Assembly: GCF_003970695.1 (NCBI RefSeq)
Contig: NZ_CP034570.1
Location: forward strand, 3,844,001-3,908,000
Origin: Maribacter sp. MJ134
Lineage (GTDB): Bacteria > Bacteroidota > Bacteroidia > Flavobacteriales > Flavobacteriaceae
Direction: 5' to 3'
Length of the DNA stretch: 64,000 nt
In this document: piece by piece, positions 25,403-33,785 of the stretch
Numbering within the stretch: position 1 is the stretch's first letter
How the letters are laid out: each line of letters opens with the position of its first letter
Made by a program: the position numbers and the translations under genes
Notes under the pieces: generated by a model
The model's database searches: none
What the model saw: only the letters and a program-made list of their open reading frames with translations
What the model was told of the DNA's origin: nothing

Positions 25403-27724
25403 TTATGGTTTTTGATAATAATAAGGGCCTGTCCAAGTATAGCTCTTAGTTTTAATTTTTATTTTATGCGTTGCTGCTTTTAGAGTGTTTTTATTCGCTG
25501 TCACAAACAGCTTGGTGTTCCCTTCTCTGGTAGTAATTGAGATACCAGTGTAGTCTGTTGTGTCTAAGACTATTTCTATTTTCTTTATGTTGCTGTTGGA
25601 GTTTATTGCAGACTCCGTAACCGGACTATAACTTCCGTGAGCTTCAATAGCAGAGACAAAAGTGGTATGTTTTGTGTTTTTTCTTCGGAGCATAAATCCT
25701 GGGTCCCTGCGCAGATTAAATTCAGGATCATTTGCGCCTAGGCGAGTAAAAAACAATTCGTCGGTAGTGGGAGTTACGGTCGTTAATGTGTAAAAATGTC
25801 CGTTTCCCAACCATGATAACTTCGTGTTTTGCACAGCGGGTTTTCCTTTTCCTTCCACGTACAGATGCTGATAGCCATTATCTTTCCCAAGAACGGTAAG
25901 CGCAGGAGAATCGTAGTCAAAATTGGTATGTATTACCTGGCCCATGAAATAAAAAGGAAAATCGTATTGGTTTATGGTATCTGCGGTTACCTTCATAATG
26001 TCAAGTAAAAAAGGCTTTTCAAAATCTTCATCTTTAATAACTGCCATGGTGCGGTGCATTTTCGTCCCCGGATAGGCATTTTCTTCTTTGGCGCTAACGA
26101 TTTGTATGGCCGGGTCGGTGTCGTCATAGAAATAAAGAACGGAATGGTGTTTACTCCCTATTTCGTATCGCCCCTTAAAATGGGAAGTCTGGTTCTGAAC
26201 AAGCGTATTGTGCGCAATGGTTTGTTTGGCCCAAGTTTTATTTTCTTTAAGATAGTTTCCTCCTCCTTTCTGTTCAATATTAACAAAACGAGCCAGGCCA
26301 TAGTCTTGTAGTATTTCATTGCCTTGCTCGTATAAGGAGAAGGATAATTTGTCATAGTGCCCATGGCTAGAGCCTTGTGCAGCGTATTTAAAAACAAGTT
26401 CTAGGCCTTTGTTCCTTAATATGCCAACCCCACCTTCTGTGCCCTTTGGCCCGTCCGTTAGGTTAAGGGATTTTTTTTTGAACGGAACTTCTTTTCCGTC
26501 ACGTACGCCTAGTGCTACCGCTAAGCCCGAATCATCAAGAAGTACCCTTCCTTGCTTTTTGGCAATGCTTAATAATTGTGGGTCTTGCCCACCGTGTTGG
26601 TAAGAGATGTTTACGGCGGTAACCAAAGCCCCGTTGAAATAGGACATCCCTTTTTGACCATCGTTAAGCGGAAAAAAATCACCATCTGCGTCCGTCAGGT
26701 TTAACAGGGCATGGATAGACTTCAGGAGAACCCCGTTCTTATATTCAAAAATCTGTAGCTCTGGTTTCACGTTATGCAATGCTTCGGCAAAAATTAAAAA
26801 TGGATACATGGCATAACGCTGGTAATACGGTCCTTCATTATAATACCCGTCCGGAGAAAAAGGTTCTTCTATGTTTGCCAGAAAACCTGCTTTGCCATCT
26901 TTGTTCAAATAGCCACCATCATCATCTTTGGCTGTTTTGTCTAGGTGTAGCCCCTTTATGCCGTACAAGGCACGGTCAATTAATTCTTGGTCGTTCATGA
27001 CCAAACCTATCATGCCCACGGCAGCATTTCCCCAAGTGCTATGGTTGTGTACCCTTTGATAAAATTGCGGACTATCTACCGAAATATGGTCGGCGAAAGG
27101 GCGGAATAAATTGTTCTCTAATTTTTTGCGTTCCGCTTTGGTTAAGTAATCGTAGATGCAGTCATAGGCTTGGCTTACGTAAACCAGCCAATTAGAATCG
27201 TTTAAGCATTGCCAAAACAACTTACCTCTAGCATATGATCTTGTTTTAGGATGAAGGGGTAGGGTTTTGTACATCTCCTCATACTGCATCAACATATCTT
27301 TTACATACTTTGCATACTTTTCGTCTTCCAATATTTGGTATAGCACCCCAGCTTTTTGAAGTGCAAACCAATTTTTTTTATGACGGGTATGTGTGTATCC
27401 TCCGGAATAGTCTTTTGGAATTGGCGTAAAAATTCCGAGAGCAATTTCCGCATCGATCTCTTCTTTTATAGCAGCTAACGAGGCATCGAACAAAGGTACG
27501 TTTCCCAATTCTGCCTTGATCTTTTCAACTCCGGCTTTTGTAAGGATTAATTTGGGATGTCCTTGAGTGTTTCCCTGATAATGTACGAGGGTTATGAAAA
27601 TAAAAACAAGTAGCGGGTAGATAACTTTATGATGTAGGCCATTGCTATGTTGCCGATTTTGTAATAGGGATACATAAGGTATTGCTAAACAAGGATTAAA
27701 AATTGATTTCGTTGTAGTAATCAT
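25403..27724 (-). CDS. PL17 oligo-alginate lyase (heparinase II/III-like)
   Basis: 773 residues. Exolytic alginate lyase that releases unsaturated monouronates. N-terminal (alpha/alpha) barrel with FWQCLNDSNWLVYVSQAYDC, VHNHSTWGNAAVGM (Asn227/His228, matching the Asn-His pair of PL17), and FSPDGYYNEGPYYQRY with candidate catalytic Tyr; then the heparinase II/III beta-sandwich domain with GSSHGHYDKLSFSLYEQG and LQDYGLARFVN. The only ATG gives an unusually long, basic 34-residue segment before the hydrophobic signal (VIYPLLVFIFITLV), so the real start may be a non-ATG codon further in. Second-to-last gene of the PL6-cupin-PL17-kdgF operon. Confidence 0.93.
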   Translation of the reverse strand: MITTTKSIFNPCLAIPYVSLLQNRQHSNGLHHKVIYPLLVFIFITLVHYQGNTQGHPKLILTKAGVEKIKAELGNVPLFDASLAAIKEEIDAEIALGIFTPIPKDYSGGYTHTRHKKNWFALQKAGVLYQILEDEKYAKYVKDMLMQYEEMYKTLPLHPKTRSYARGKLFWQCLNDSNWLVYVSQAYDCIYDYLTKAERKKLENNLFRPFADHISVDSPQFYQRVHNHSTWGNAAVGMIGLVMNDQELIDRALYGIKGLHLDKTAKDDDGGYLNKDGKAGFLANIEEPFSPDGYYNEGPYYQRYAMYPFLIFAEALHNVKPELQIFEYKNGVLLKSIHALLNLTDADGDFFPLNDGQKGMSYFNGALVTAVNISYQHGGQDPQLLSIAKKQGRVLLDDSGLAVALGVRDGKEVPFKKKSLNLTDGPKGTEGGVGILRNKGLELVFKYAAQGSSHGHYDKLSFSLYEQGNEILQDYGLARFVNIEQKGGGNYLKENKTWAKQTIAHNTLVQNQTSHFKGRYEIGSKHHSVLYFYDDTDPAIQIVSAKEENAYPGTKMHRTMAVIKDEDFEKPFLLDIMKVTADTINQYDFPFYFMGQVIHTNFDYDSPALTVLGKDNGYQHLYVEGKGKPAVQNTKLSWLGNGHFYTLTTVTPTTDELFFTRLGANDPEFNLRRDPGFMLRRKNTKHTTFVSAIEAHGSYSPVTESAINSNSNIKKIEIVLDTTDYTGISITTREGNTKLFVTANKNTLKAATHKIKIKTKSYTWTGPYYYQKP

Positions 27725-27734
27725 CAGCTTTAGG

Positions 27735-28601
27735 TTAATCCGTTTTATCGGTAGGTGTTGGTTTATGTGTTTTTAACCATTCTTGACCTTCTTTGGTCAG
27801 GAAAAAATCCATCCACATATAATTCATTTTTTTGTTCTCCTCCACAGTTACCCAATGGCTAGAACCAATAGGAATGTGTAATAAGGAATAGGCTTTAAGC
27901 TGGGTAGAAGCATCGTTGGCATGTACCGTAATATCATTATCGGTAAGACCCAGGAAAAGTTGGTCTAGCATAGGGTGTTCATGTGCCCCAACGGCATCAG
28001 ACCCCATGGCCTCTACTGTTCCAAGGGCAATGCGCGGCACAATATCCGCCGGTAATACCGTTCTACTGACCGTGTTGGGACTCTTTATTTTTTCAGTATA
28101 AGGTTCGCAATCTATAAATCGGGTAAAGAAAAGGTCATATTTGTTTTCCGTTGGAAAATTCTTAAGGTCATCAAGGTCTTGGGTCGACAATTTTTTGCTG
28201 AATTGTAAAAAATGTAATGTTTCGCCCTCGGGAACTTGAAATTGTACCTGTTGCATATTGTTTAAGGGAATGGCAATAGATTCTGGCGTAAGGTTACGGG
28301 TTATCGTGTCTGCCTGTATTTTTCCGTGGCCTTTCACCACGAGGAACATCGTGACGTAGCCTTCCTTTAAATTCATGGTTTTAGCTGTAGGCCCCAGGTA
28401 GGCAACATGGTCTATCTTGGTGTCAGCTATCTCACCCGCAAGCAATTCCTCTATAAAGCTAGTTTCACCTAAGGGTATTTGCATTTGGAGATTTTGTGTA
28501 ACAATAGTTGTTTTAGTTGCACATGAAACTTGTAGTAGGGCTACTACAGCATATACGGTAATAAACATAGAGACGTTTTTTGCAGCACAATTTATTCGCA
28601 T
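27735..28601 (-). CDS. Cupin-fold lipoprotein of the alginate operon, function unknown
   Basis: About 288 residues from the ATG at 28601, which gives a lipoprotein signal ending ALLQVSC; the frame extends to an ATG at 28670 that would place a 23-residue hydrophilic head before the signal. Two cupin-like halves: the first (about 60-140) lacks obvious His ligands, the second has GAHEHPMLDQLFLGLTD and later GSSHWVTVEE. Located between PL6 and PL17 in the operon, 10 bases before PL17. Two-cupin proteins of this type are common in alginate loci of flavobacteria; a role in processing or binding sugar acids is inference. Confidence 0.75.
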   Translation of the reverse strand: MRINCAAKNVSMFITVYAVVALLQVSCATKTTIVTQNLQMQIPLGETSFIEELLAGEIADTKIDHVAYLGPTAKTMNLKEGYVTMFLVVKGHGKIQADTITRNLTPESIAIPLNNMQQVQFQVPEGETLHFLQFSKKLSTQDLDDLKNFPTENKYDLFFTRFIDCEPYTEKIKSPNTVSRTVLPADIVPRIALGTVEAMGSDAVGAHEHPMLDQLFLGLTDNDITVHANDASTQLKAYSLLHIPIGSSHWVTVEENKKMNYMWMDFFLTKEGQEWLKTHKPTPTDKTD

Positions 28602-28683
28602 CATAAAAGAATACCAACATTGTTTAAAGTGTACTCTTTTAGCTTCTGAGAAATAGTTTTCATGACCCATTGGGATAAGGTTT

Positions 28684-31011
28684 CTAGTACATTAATTTTA
28701 ATTTCAAATTCTCCTCAACCGTTAACTTTCCGGAGTTGATGATTTTATTATCAGATGCATTATTGTTTTTAGCGCCCCAAAGTGTTGCTATAAATGTAAC
28801 CGGATTATTTTCAAAAGTATTTTTGGTAAGGGTTACATTGATAATACCCCGATGATTTAAAAGCGTTTTGTTTTGTTCTCCACCCCCACACTGCGTAAAG
28901 GTGCTATTTTTTACCAAAAGATTTCCACCAATGGTAGACTCATCGTAACCACCTCGGTAATAATCAATGACATTTGCCTTGACCCTGTTGAAATTACAAT
29001 TGGTTATGGTTAAATATTCGGTATTATAATCGCCCTTGTCATTAGTTTCCTCCGACAGTTCTATACCATTTTCACAATTTGAAATTGTGGTATTTTCAAA
29101 AGTAATGCGCTCAGCGAAGGATTCTTTATGGACTTTTAAGGCATAATTAAAATTACTGATATCCGTATTTAAAACGGTTAGTCCAAAATGATTGGACATA
29201 TTTTCTTTTAAACTTGCGAAAGCATAATTTGTATTATCTCCTTTTAAGCTTAGGTTGTCTATAGTCAGTTTTCCTTTAGATTGCAAAGAGAACAACGGAG
29301 TGTTAGCTTTTCCGGAAAAAAATAGCTGCGCTTTGGTATTTTCTTGAGATTTAAGGATTAAAGTTTTATTTATGGGGATACTGGTATTTATACTATAAAG
29401 GCCTTCTTTCAACATAATAATATCCCCATGGCCTGCTTCTTTGATTTTAGCCTGTAACGCTTCCGGATTATCAACGGTATGCGTAATTGCCGTTCTGGAA
29501 GCCACCGCATTGGAATACCACGTAGTGCCGTATTTGGATTTGTCTAGAATATTAGGATTGTAAACATCCTTACCCATTATGGCGCCGATGCTTGTATCGT
29601 CTTTTCTGGAAATGCCTAATAAATCCGTTTCAATAATATCAAAATCAAAACCTGCATAGGCTTTAAAATCATCAGGGATACCTGTGGGTATGTAGATATA
29701 ATCTGTCAATTTTTTTAAATCTAACGCTGCGGCTATAATACCATTGTTAAAATCCTTAAAGGCAACTCCTTGGTTGTTTGTTATATTGTTTTTGAAGGTA
29801 ACGCCATCTGCTCTATCGTTTTCAATAACAATGGCATCAAGTCCTTCTTCATTGTACACAATATTGTTGGCGACAGTGGTTCTGATGGCTCTTGCAGAGC
29901 GTATTTCAGATTTTGGCAGTACATCGGCCTGTGCAATATTGGTGCCGACACCAAATTGCCAAGGCGAACTACAGTTAATGTAGGTGTTGTAGGCAACAAC
30001 AACATCGGTAACTTGGTTGTAACGGTTTATAGGTGATTTCGGTATTCCATTCATCACCGCTAACGGACTTCTAAAACTTTTGCCTTTTAAATTATAGAAA
30101 TAGTTGTTCACTACCCAATGTCCGGTATTTATAATTCGTATTCCGCCGTAATTTTCATTAACGCCATCACCAATAAAATAGTTGCCGTCTATAGTTGCAT
30201 AATTTCCATGGCGCGTAACCAAAGAACCCTCGCTTTTATAGAAAACATTGTTTTTAAATACATTAAAATTTGTTTTACTAGAAATGATTTCTACCTCTCC
30301 ATTACATTCCTCAAATAAATTGTTAGCTACCATGGTGTGACTAGGAGACATAGAGGTATAACTATCTCCTAACTGAATGGTCTCCCCACTTGGGCCACCT
30401 TTTACAGGTCTTGGTCCAAAATGGTTATTAATGATTTGATGATAGTTGTTTATACTTTCTATCCCTGCTATACTGACCCTTACTGTAGGTCCGCGGTTTG
30501 TTTTACCGGCAATGTAGCAGTTGCTTAACTCGTTATGTCTTCCCCAAAACCGAACCCATAGATCACTATCGTCTCTTTTAGGTTTATTGAAATCTTCAAT
30601 AACACTATTGGTAAACTTGCAATTATTGGATATTTGCTCCGGTTTATCGTCATGACTTATTTTAAAATCAACAACTGCTTGCGATGGGGAGTACCCATTT
30701 CTAAAATATAAGCCACTTACTTCCAAATATTCGCCGCCAAAAGATAGGTTAGAAACCCCTTCAATGAAAACCTTGCCTTCTGTTTCTGCAGTAATGGTAA
30801 TAGGATGGTCTTTAGTTCCTTTTCCAGTAAAAGCAATTTGTACATCCTTCCAAATACCGTTGGCCAGGATAATATTGTCTCCTGCCGTAGCTTGTGCAAT
30901 AGCATTGTTTAGTTCTTCAGGGTTGGTTACTTTGATTGCGTTTAGATTTACTTGTTCTTTGCAAGAAAGACTCAATAAGAATATAGAGAGAATAATTAAA
31001 TGTTTTTTCAT
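28684..31011 (-). CDS. PL6 alginate lyase (chondroitinase-B family)
   Basis: 775 residues, lipoprotein signal MKKHLIILSIFLLSLSC. Two right-handed parallel beta-helix domains: catalytic N-terminal (about 25-450) and C-terminal (about 490-775) as in two-domain PL6 enzymes. The catalytic pair expected for PL6 is visible: Lys246 in NGEVEIISSKTN and Arg267 in SLVTRHGNYAT, 21 residues apart, with the acidic Ca-binding residues (Glu239, Glu241) just before. Cleaves alginate by beta-elimination, likely preferring M-rich or MG blocks. First gene of the operon PL6-cupin-PL17-kdgF; its promoter region carries operator C. Confidence 0.93.
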   Translation of the reverse strand: MKKHLIILSIFLLSLSCKEQVNLNAIKVTNPEELNNAIAQATAGDNIILANGIWKDVQIAFTGKGTKDHPITITAETEGKVFIEGVSNLSFGGEYLEVSGLYFRNGYSPSQAVVDFKISHDDKPEQISNNCKFTNSVIEDFNKPKRDDSDLWVRFWGRHNELSNCYIAGKTNRGPTVRVSIAGIESINNYHQIINNHFGPRPVKGGPSGETIQLGDSYTSMSPSHTMVANNLFEECNGEVEIISSKTNFNVFKNNVFYKSEGSLVTRHGNYATIDGNYFIGDGVNENYGGIRIINTGHWVVNNYFYNLKGKSFRSPLAVMNGIPKSPINRYNQVTDVVVAYNTYINCSSPWQFGVGTNIAQADVLPKSEIRSARAIRTTVANNIVYNEEGLDAIVIENDRADGVTFKNNITNNQGVAFKDFNNGIIAAALDLKKLTDYIYIPTGIPDDFKAYAGFDFDIIETDLLGISRKDDTSIGAIMGKDVYNPNILDKSKYGTTWYSNAVASRTAITHTVDNPEALQAKIKEAGHGDIIMLKEGLYSINTSIPINKTLILKSQENTKAQLFFSGKANTPLFSLQSKGKLTIDNLSLKGDNTNYAFASLKENMSNHFGLTVLNTDISNFNYALKVHKESFAERITFENTTISNCENGIELSEETNDKGDYNTEYLTITNCNFNRVKANVIDYYRGGYDESTIGGNLLVKNSTFTQCGGGEQNKTLLNHRGIINVTLTKNTFENNPVTFIATLWGAKNNNASDNKIINSGKLTVEENLKLKLMY

Positions 31012-31074
31012 TGATAAGAGGTATCTACTTAGTTCTAGCTATGGTTTACAGACCATTAAGCTCTGGATTTAAAT

Positions 31075-31097
31075 TGGTTAACCAATTTGGTTAACCA
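31075..31097. promoter_or_regulatory. Predicted GntR operator C (between PL6 and isomerase-like gene)
   Basis: Two perfect palindromes TGGTTAACCA (31075-31084 and 31088-31097) with the same 13-base period as the sites near gntR and susC. It sits between divergent promoters, so one bound repressor could control both. Confidence 0.7.
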
Positions 31098-31103
31098 AAA
31101 ATA
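31096..31103 (-). promoter_or_regulatory. -7 box of the PL6 operon
   Basis: CAAAAATA reads TATTTTTG on the minus strand; transcript start near 31090, inside operator C and about 80 bases before the PL6 ATG. The shared string ACCAAAAATA also occurs at operator B. Confidence 0.5.
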
Positions 31104-31105
31104 CA

Positions 31106-31113
31106 TATATTTG
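31106..31113 (+). promoter_or_regulatory. -7 box of the isomerase-like/RraA pair
   Basis: TATATTTG matches TAnnTTTG; the TTTG at 31086-31089 (inside operator C) is 16 bases upstream and could be the -33 element. Confidence 0.5.
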
Positions 31114-31173
31114 TAATAGTAGCAAGTTTTTAACATATTTCCTAATAGTTTGTGGCTCAATAAAGCGGTGTTT

Positions 31174-32139
31174 ATGAAAGATAATCAAGGAAAAATATCG
31201 AGAAGAAGGTTTGCTGCACTTACAGTTTGCGGAGCGGGGGGTGTGTTCTTAATGGGGCTTCCGCAACGTCTGTACGCCGCCGTTCCATACAAAGAAAAAG
31301 AACTTTCTGTTAGTTTATTTTCCAAACATTTACAGTTCTTAGATTACGACGAGATGTCTGCGGCAGCTGCCGATATGGGATTTAACGGTCTGGATTTAAC
31401 CGTTAGGCCCAAAGGACACGTATGGCCAGAAAAGGTAGTTGCTAATTTGCCTAAAGCTGTAGCCGCCATGAAAAAGTATGGGTTACGGCCACAGCTCATG
31501 ACTACCAATGTTTGGGATAGTAGTAGTGCAGTGCATAAAACGGTGCTAGAAACAGCCAGTAATTTAGGTTTTACCCATTACCGTACAGATTGGTTAAAAT
31601 ATGATGAGCATAAAAATTTAAAGGATAGTCAGCGTTTGTTCGGGGAGCAGGCCAGGGCCTTAGAGTTGGTCAACAAGCGTTTTGGTATCGTAGGCTGTTA
31701 CCAGAACCATGCAGGTAAGAATGTAGGAGCTCCCATATGGGATTTATCCACGATTCTTTCTGCAACAGCTAATGAATTTATGGGGTGCCAGTATGATATA
31801 AGGCATGCCGTAGTAGAAGGCGGAACTAGTTGGGAGCTTGGCCTAAGATTAATTAAACCCTACGTTAAATCCATCGTAATTAAAGATTTTAAATGGGCTA
31901 AGGTTAATGGTAAATGGATACCTGTACATGTGCCACTAGGAGAGGGAATGGTTGATTTTAATCGTTATTTTTCGTTATTGAAAGCATACGATATACAGGT
32001 ACCTGTTTCATTGCATGTAGAGCACGATTTGGGCGGTGCAGAACGTGGCGCATCCACAATAAATATTTCAAAAAAGGAAGTCCTTCTACGTATAAAGAAA
32101 GACTTGACTTTCTTAAAAGAGGCATGGAAAAAAGCATAG
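31174..32139 (+). CDS. Tat-exported sugar phosphate isomerase/epimerase-like protein
   Basis: About 321 residues. N-terminal twin-arginine signal KISRRRFAALTVCGAGGVFLMG, then an AP-endonuclease-2/xylose isomerase-like TIM barrel (about 50-321) with GFNGLDLTVRPKGHV, VGCYQNHAGKNVG, CQYDIRHAVVEGG, SIVIKDFKW and VPVSLHVEHDLGG, giving His/Asp/Glu candidates for a metal site. The ATG at 31174 is preferred over 31150 because it gives a normal Tat signal. Shares operator C with PL6 and is followed by the RraA-like gene 6 bases later. Substrate unknown; a periplasmic role in uronate isomer handling is inference. Confidence 0.8.
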   Translation: MKDNQGKISRRRFAALTVCGAGGVFLMGLPQRLYAAVPYKEKELSVSLFSKHLQFLDYDEMSAAAADMGFNGLDLTVRPKGHVWPEKVVANLPKAVAAMKKYGLRPQLMTTNVWDSSSAVHKTVLETASNLGFTHYRTDWLKYDEHKNLKDSQRLFGEQARALELVNKRFGIVGCYQNHAGKNVGAPIWDLSTILSATANEFMGCQYDIRHAVVEGGTSWELGLRLIKPYVKSIVIKDFKWAKVNGKWIPVHVPLGEGMVDFNRYFSLLKAYDIQVPVSLHVEHDLGGAERGASTINISKKEVLLRIKKDLTFLKEAWKKA

Positions 32140-32145
32140 CAAGAT

Positions 32146-32859
32146 ATGAGTAAATTATCTAAAACAAATAGAGAAAAGCTTAGGTTTATTAGCACGGCTA
32201 CCGTAGCTACGTTTTTGTTCAAGAAAGGGTTAAAAAATCAATTCATACAAAACGTTGTTCCGCTAAAAAAAGGAAGACCTACCATGGTTGGAGAGGCTTT
32301 TACCCTACGGTACATACCCGCCCGAGAAGATTTAAATACAATAGCAGTCTTTAAAGACCCTGACCATCCGCAACGTGTAGCTGTCGAAACATGTCCTGAA
32401 GGTGCCGTTCTTGTTATTGATAGTAGGAAAAATGCGCGTGCGGCCTCCGCGGGTTCTATATTGGCAACACGTTTAATGAAACGTGGCGTTGCCGGTATTG
32501 TAACCGATGGGGGTTTTCGTGATTCCGCTGAGATTGCTGATTTGGATTTTTCCGCTTATCACAACAGGCCTTCGGCGCCAACAAATTTAACCTTGCACCA
32601 AGCCATAGCTATAAATGAGCCCATAGGATGTGGAGATGTCGCCGTTTTTCCGGGTGATATCATTCTGGGCGATGATGATGGTGTCATGGTTATTCCCGTT
32701 CATTTAATTGATGAAGTGGTCCAAGAATGTTCAAAGATGACCTTGTATGAGGAATTTGTGATGGAGCAAGTTCAAAACGGAAAAACCATTGTTGGACTCT
32801 ATCCGCTTACGGATGATGCTATCGGAAATCAGTTTGAAATATGGAAGAAATCAAGATAA
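32146..32859 (+). CDS. RraA-family protein (class II pyruvate aldolase-like)
   Basis: 237 residues. RraA/dimethylmenaquinone methyltransferase-like fold with AASAGSILATRLMKRGVAGIVTDGGFRDSAEI, the G-x-L...G-x-x-G-x-x-x-D-G-x-x-R-D pattern of HMG/CHA aldolases, and VAVFPGDIILGDDDGVMVIPVHLIDEVV. In these aldolases the Arg-Asp pair binds pyruvate enolate and metal. Cytoplasmic. 6 bases after the isomerase-like gene and probably under the same operator, so it may act on a keto-acid derived from alginate. Alternative: a regulator of RNase E type (RraA proper), less likely given the context. Confidence 0.85.
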   Translation: MSKLSKTNREKLRFISTATVATFLFKKGLKNQFIQNVVPLKKGRPTMVGEAFTLRYIPAREDLNTIAVFKDPDHPQRVAVETCPEGAVLVIDSRKNARAASAGSILATRLMKRGVAGIVTDGGFRDSAEIADLDFSAYHNRPSAPTNLTLHQAIAINEPIGCGDVAVFPGDIILGDDDGVMVIPVHLIDEVVQECSKMTLYEEFVMEQVQNGKTIVGLYPLTDDAIGNQFEIWKKSR

Positions 32860-32943
32860 TCCACAGTCAAGTTTTGCAATTAATGCAAGATGTAGCGAGC
32901 TAAAGCTTACTCCATAGTTACAGATGCCCTACGGATTGGCCAT

Positions 32944-32967
32944 AAAAAAACCCTAAAGATGTAGGGT
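32944..32967 (-). terminator. Terminator after tRNA-Arg
   Basis: On the minus strand ACCCTA-CATCTT-TAGGGT followed by seven T, 19 bases beyond the tRNA 3' end. Confidence 0.85.
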
Positions 32968-32985
32968 CTTTAAGGCATTTTTTTG

Positions 32986-33059
32986 TGATCGCAGGAGGAT
33001 TCGAACCTCCGACCGTCTGCTTAGAAGGCAGATGCTCTATCCAGCTGAGCTATGCGACC
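32986..33059 (-). tRNA. tRNA-Arg (anticodon TCT)
   Basis: 74 nt on the minus strand. Acceptor GGTCGCA pairs with TGCGATC (one G-T), D arm GCTCAGCTGGATAGAGC, anticodon stem TCTGC/GCAGA with loop CTTCTAA (anticodon TCT), T arm GGAGGTTCGAATCCTCC, discriminator A. No encoded CCA. Reads AGA/AGG codons. Confidence 0.97.
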
Positions 33060-33062
33060 CTA

Positions 33063-33087
33063 ACATTTGAAACGGTTTTTCAAATGT
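33063..33087. repeat. Perfect inverted repeat in the tRNA-Arg leader
   Basis: ACATTTGAAA / TTTCAAATGT with a 5-base loop, ending 3 bases before the tRNA 5' end. May shape the pre-tRNA leader or act as a weak stop for readthrough from marR. Confidence 0.4.
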
Positions 33088-33092
33088 GGGTG

Positions 33093-33128
33093 CAAATCTA
33101 CTAAATTTTATATAGCTGTAAAACCAAA
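33093..33128 (-). promoter_or_regulatory. tRNA-Arg promoter candidate
   Basis: Minus-strand TAGATTTG (complement of 33093-33100) with TTTG (complement of 33125-33128) 24 bases upstream; start near 33086, a 27-base leader before the tRNA. Confidence 0.5.
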
Positions 33129-33227
33129 ATAGCTAAAAGATGCTATAAAAAACGACACGTTTCTTATAGCGTACTCATTTTATGGACTAAAGGAACATTA
33201 CGCTAATTTCCAACTGCCCTTAAGTAC

Positions 33228-33674
33228 TTATCTATTAGCTTCATATTGGTCATAGTTTTCCCAAATTTGGTCCAAAACTTTAAGGAATATATCAAATTCG
33301 TAATCACTGATATCCTTAATGCTCATTTTGCGAATATCCTTGATCAATGGCATTACTTTATTCATGAGGTTCTTGCCAGCATCGGTCATTAAAAGTCTGT
33401 AACGCTTTTGATCATTTCCAAAACGCGTTTTCTCTAAAAGCCCCTTTTTACAAAGTCCACGGATAACTCTAGAGGTTGTTGCCCTGTTCCTAAAGTTGGT
33501 ATTGCTTATTTCTGCTTGAGAGGCATCCGGCCCCAAAAGATGTACCCTGCGCAAAATAACCCATTGCTCAATGGTGAGATCAATATCGTTTTCGATAAAA
33601 GTTCTCAAGAAAGTATGTTGTACTTTTTTAAGGGTACGGTCAAGATACACTCCAAAACCTTCTGTTGTGTCCAT
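33228..33674 (-). CDS. MarR-family regulator of aromatic amino acid catabolism
   Basis: 148 residues from the ATG at 33674 (MDTTEGFGVYLDRTLKKV); an ATG at 33755 would add a hydrophobic head that does not belong to the family. Winged helix: LTIEQWVILRRVHLLGPDASQAEISN, RNRATTSRVIRGLCKKGLLEKTRFGNDQKRYRLLMTDAG. Divergent from the aminotransferase gene. The 18-bp palindrome at 34902 before HPPD and a half-site repeat at 33725 are good operator candidates. A ligand such as homogentisate or hydroxyphenylpyruvate is inference. Confidence 0.88.
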   Translation of the reverse strand: MDTTEGFGVYLDRTLKKVQHTFLRTFIENDIDLTIEQWVILRRVHLLGPDASQAEISNTNFRNRATTSRVIRGLCKKGLLEKTRFGNDQKRYRLLMTDAGKNLMNKVMPLIKDIRKMSIKDISDYEFDIFLKVLDQIWENYDQYEANR

Positions 33675-33695
33675 AGATAAAATCGTTGTAGTTCT

Positions 33696-33703
33696 CAAAA
33701 GTA
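33696..33703 (-). promoter_or_regulatory. -7 box of marR
   Basis: TACTTTTG on the minus strand, identical to the aminotransferase box; start near 33690, 16 bases before the ATG. Confidence 0.5.
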
Positions 33704-33724
33704 AGCAGAAAATATAAAATAATG

Positions 33725-33739
33725 TTGTTAATGCAACAA
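33725..33739. promoter_or_regulatory. Second MarR operator candidate (marR/aminotransferase intergenic)
   Basis: TTGTT-AATGC-AACAA, 5-bp arms, containing the half-site ATGCAACAA found in the perfect palindrome at 34902-34919. Lies between the two divergent -7 boxes. Confidence 0.5.
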
Positions 33740-33755
33740 TAATGAAAAAATGCAT

Positions 33756-33763
33756 TACTTTTG
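33756..33763 (+). promoter_or_regulatory. -7 box of the aminotransferase gene
   Basis: TACTTTTG (TAnnTTTG type), start near 33770, 16 bases before the ATG. Confidence 0.5.
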
Positions 33764-33785
33764 ACTACTAAGGTTTAATAGCATT

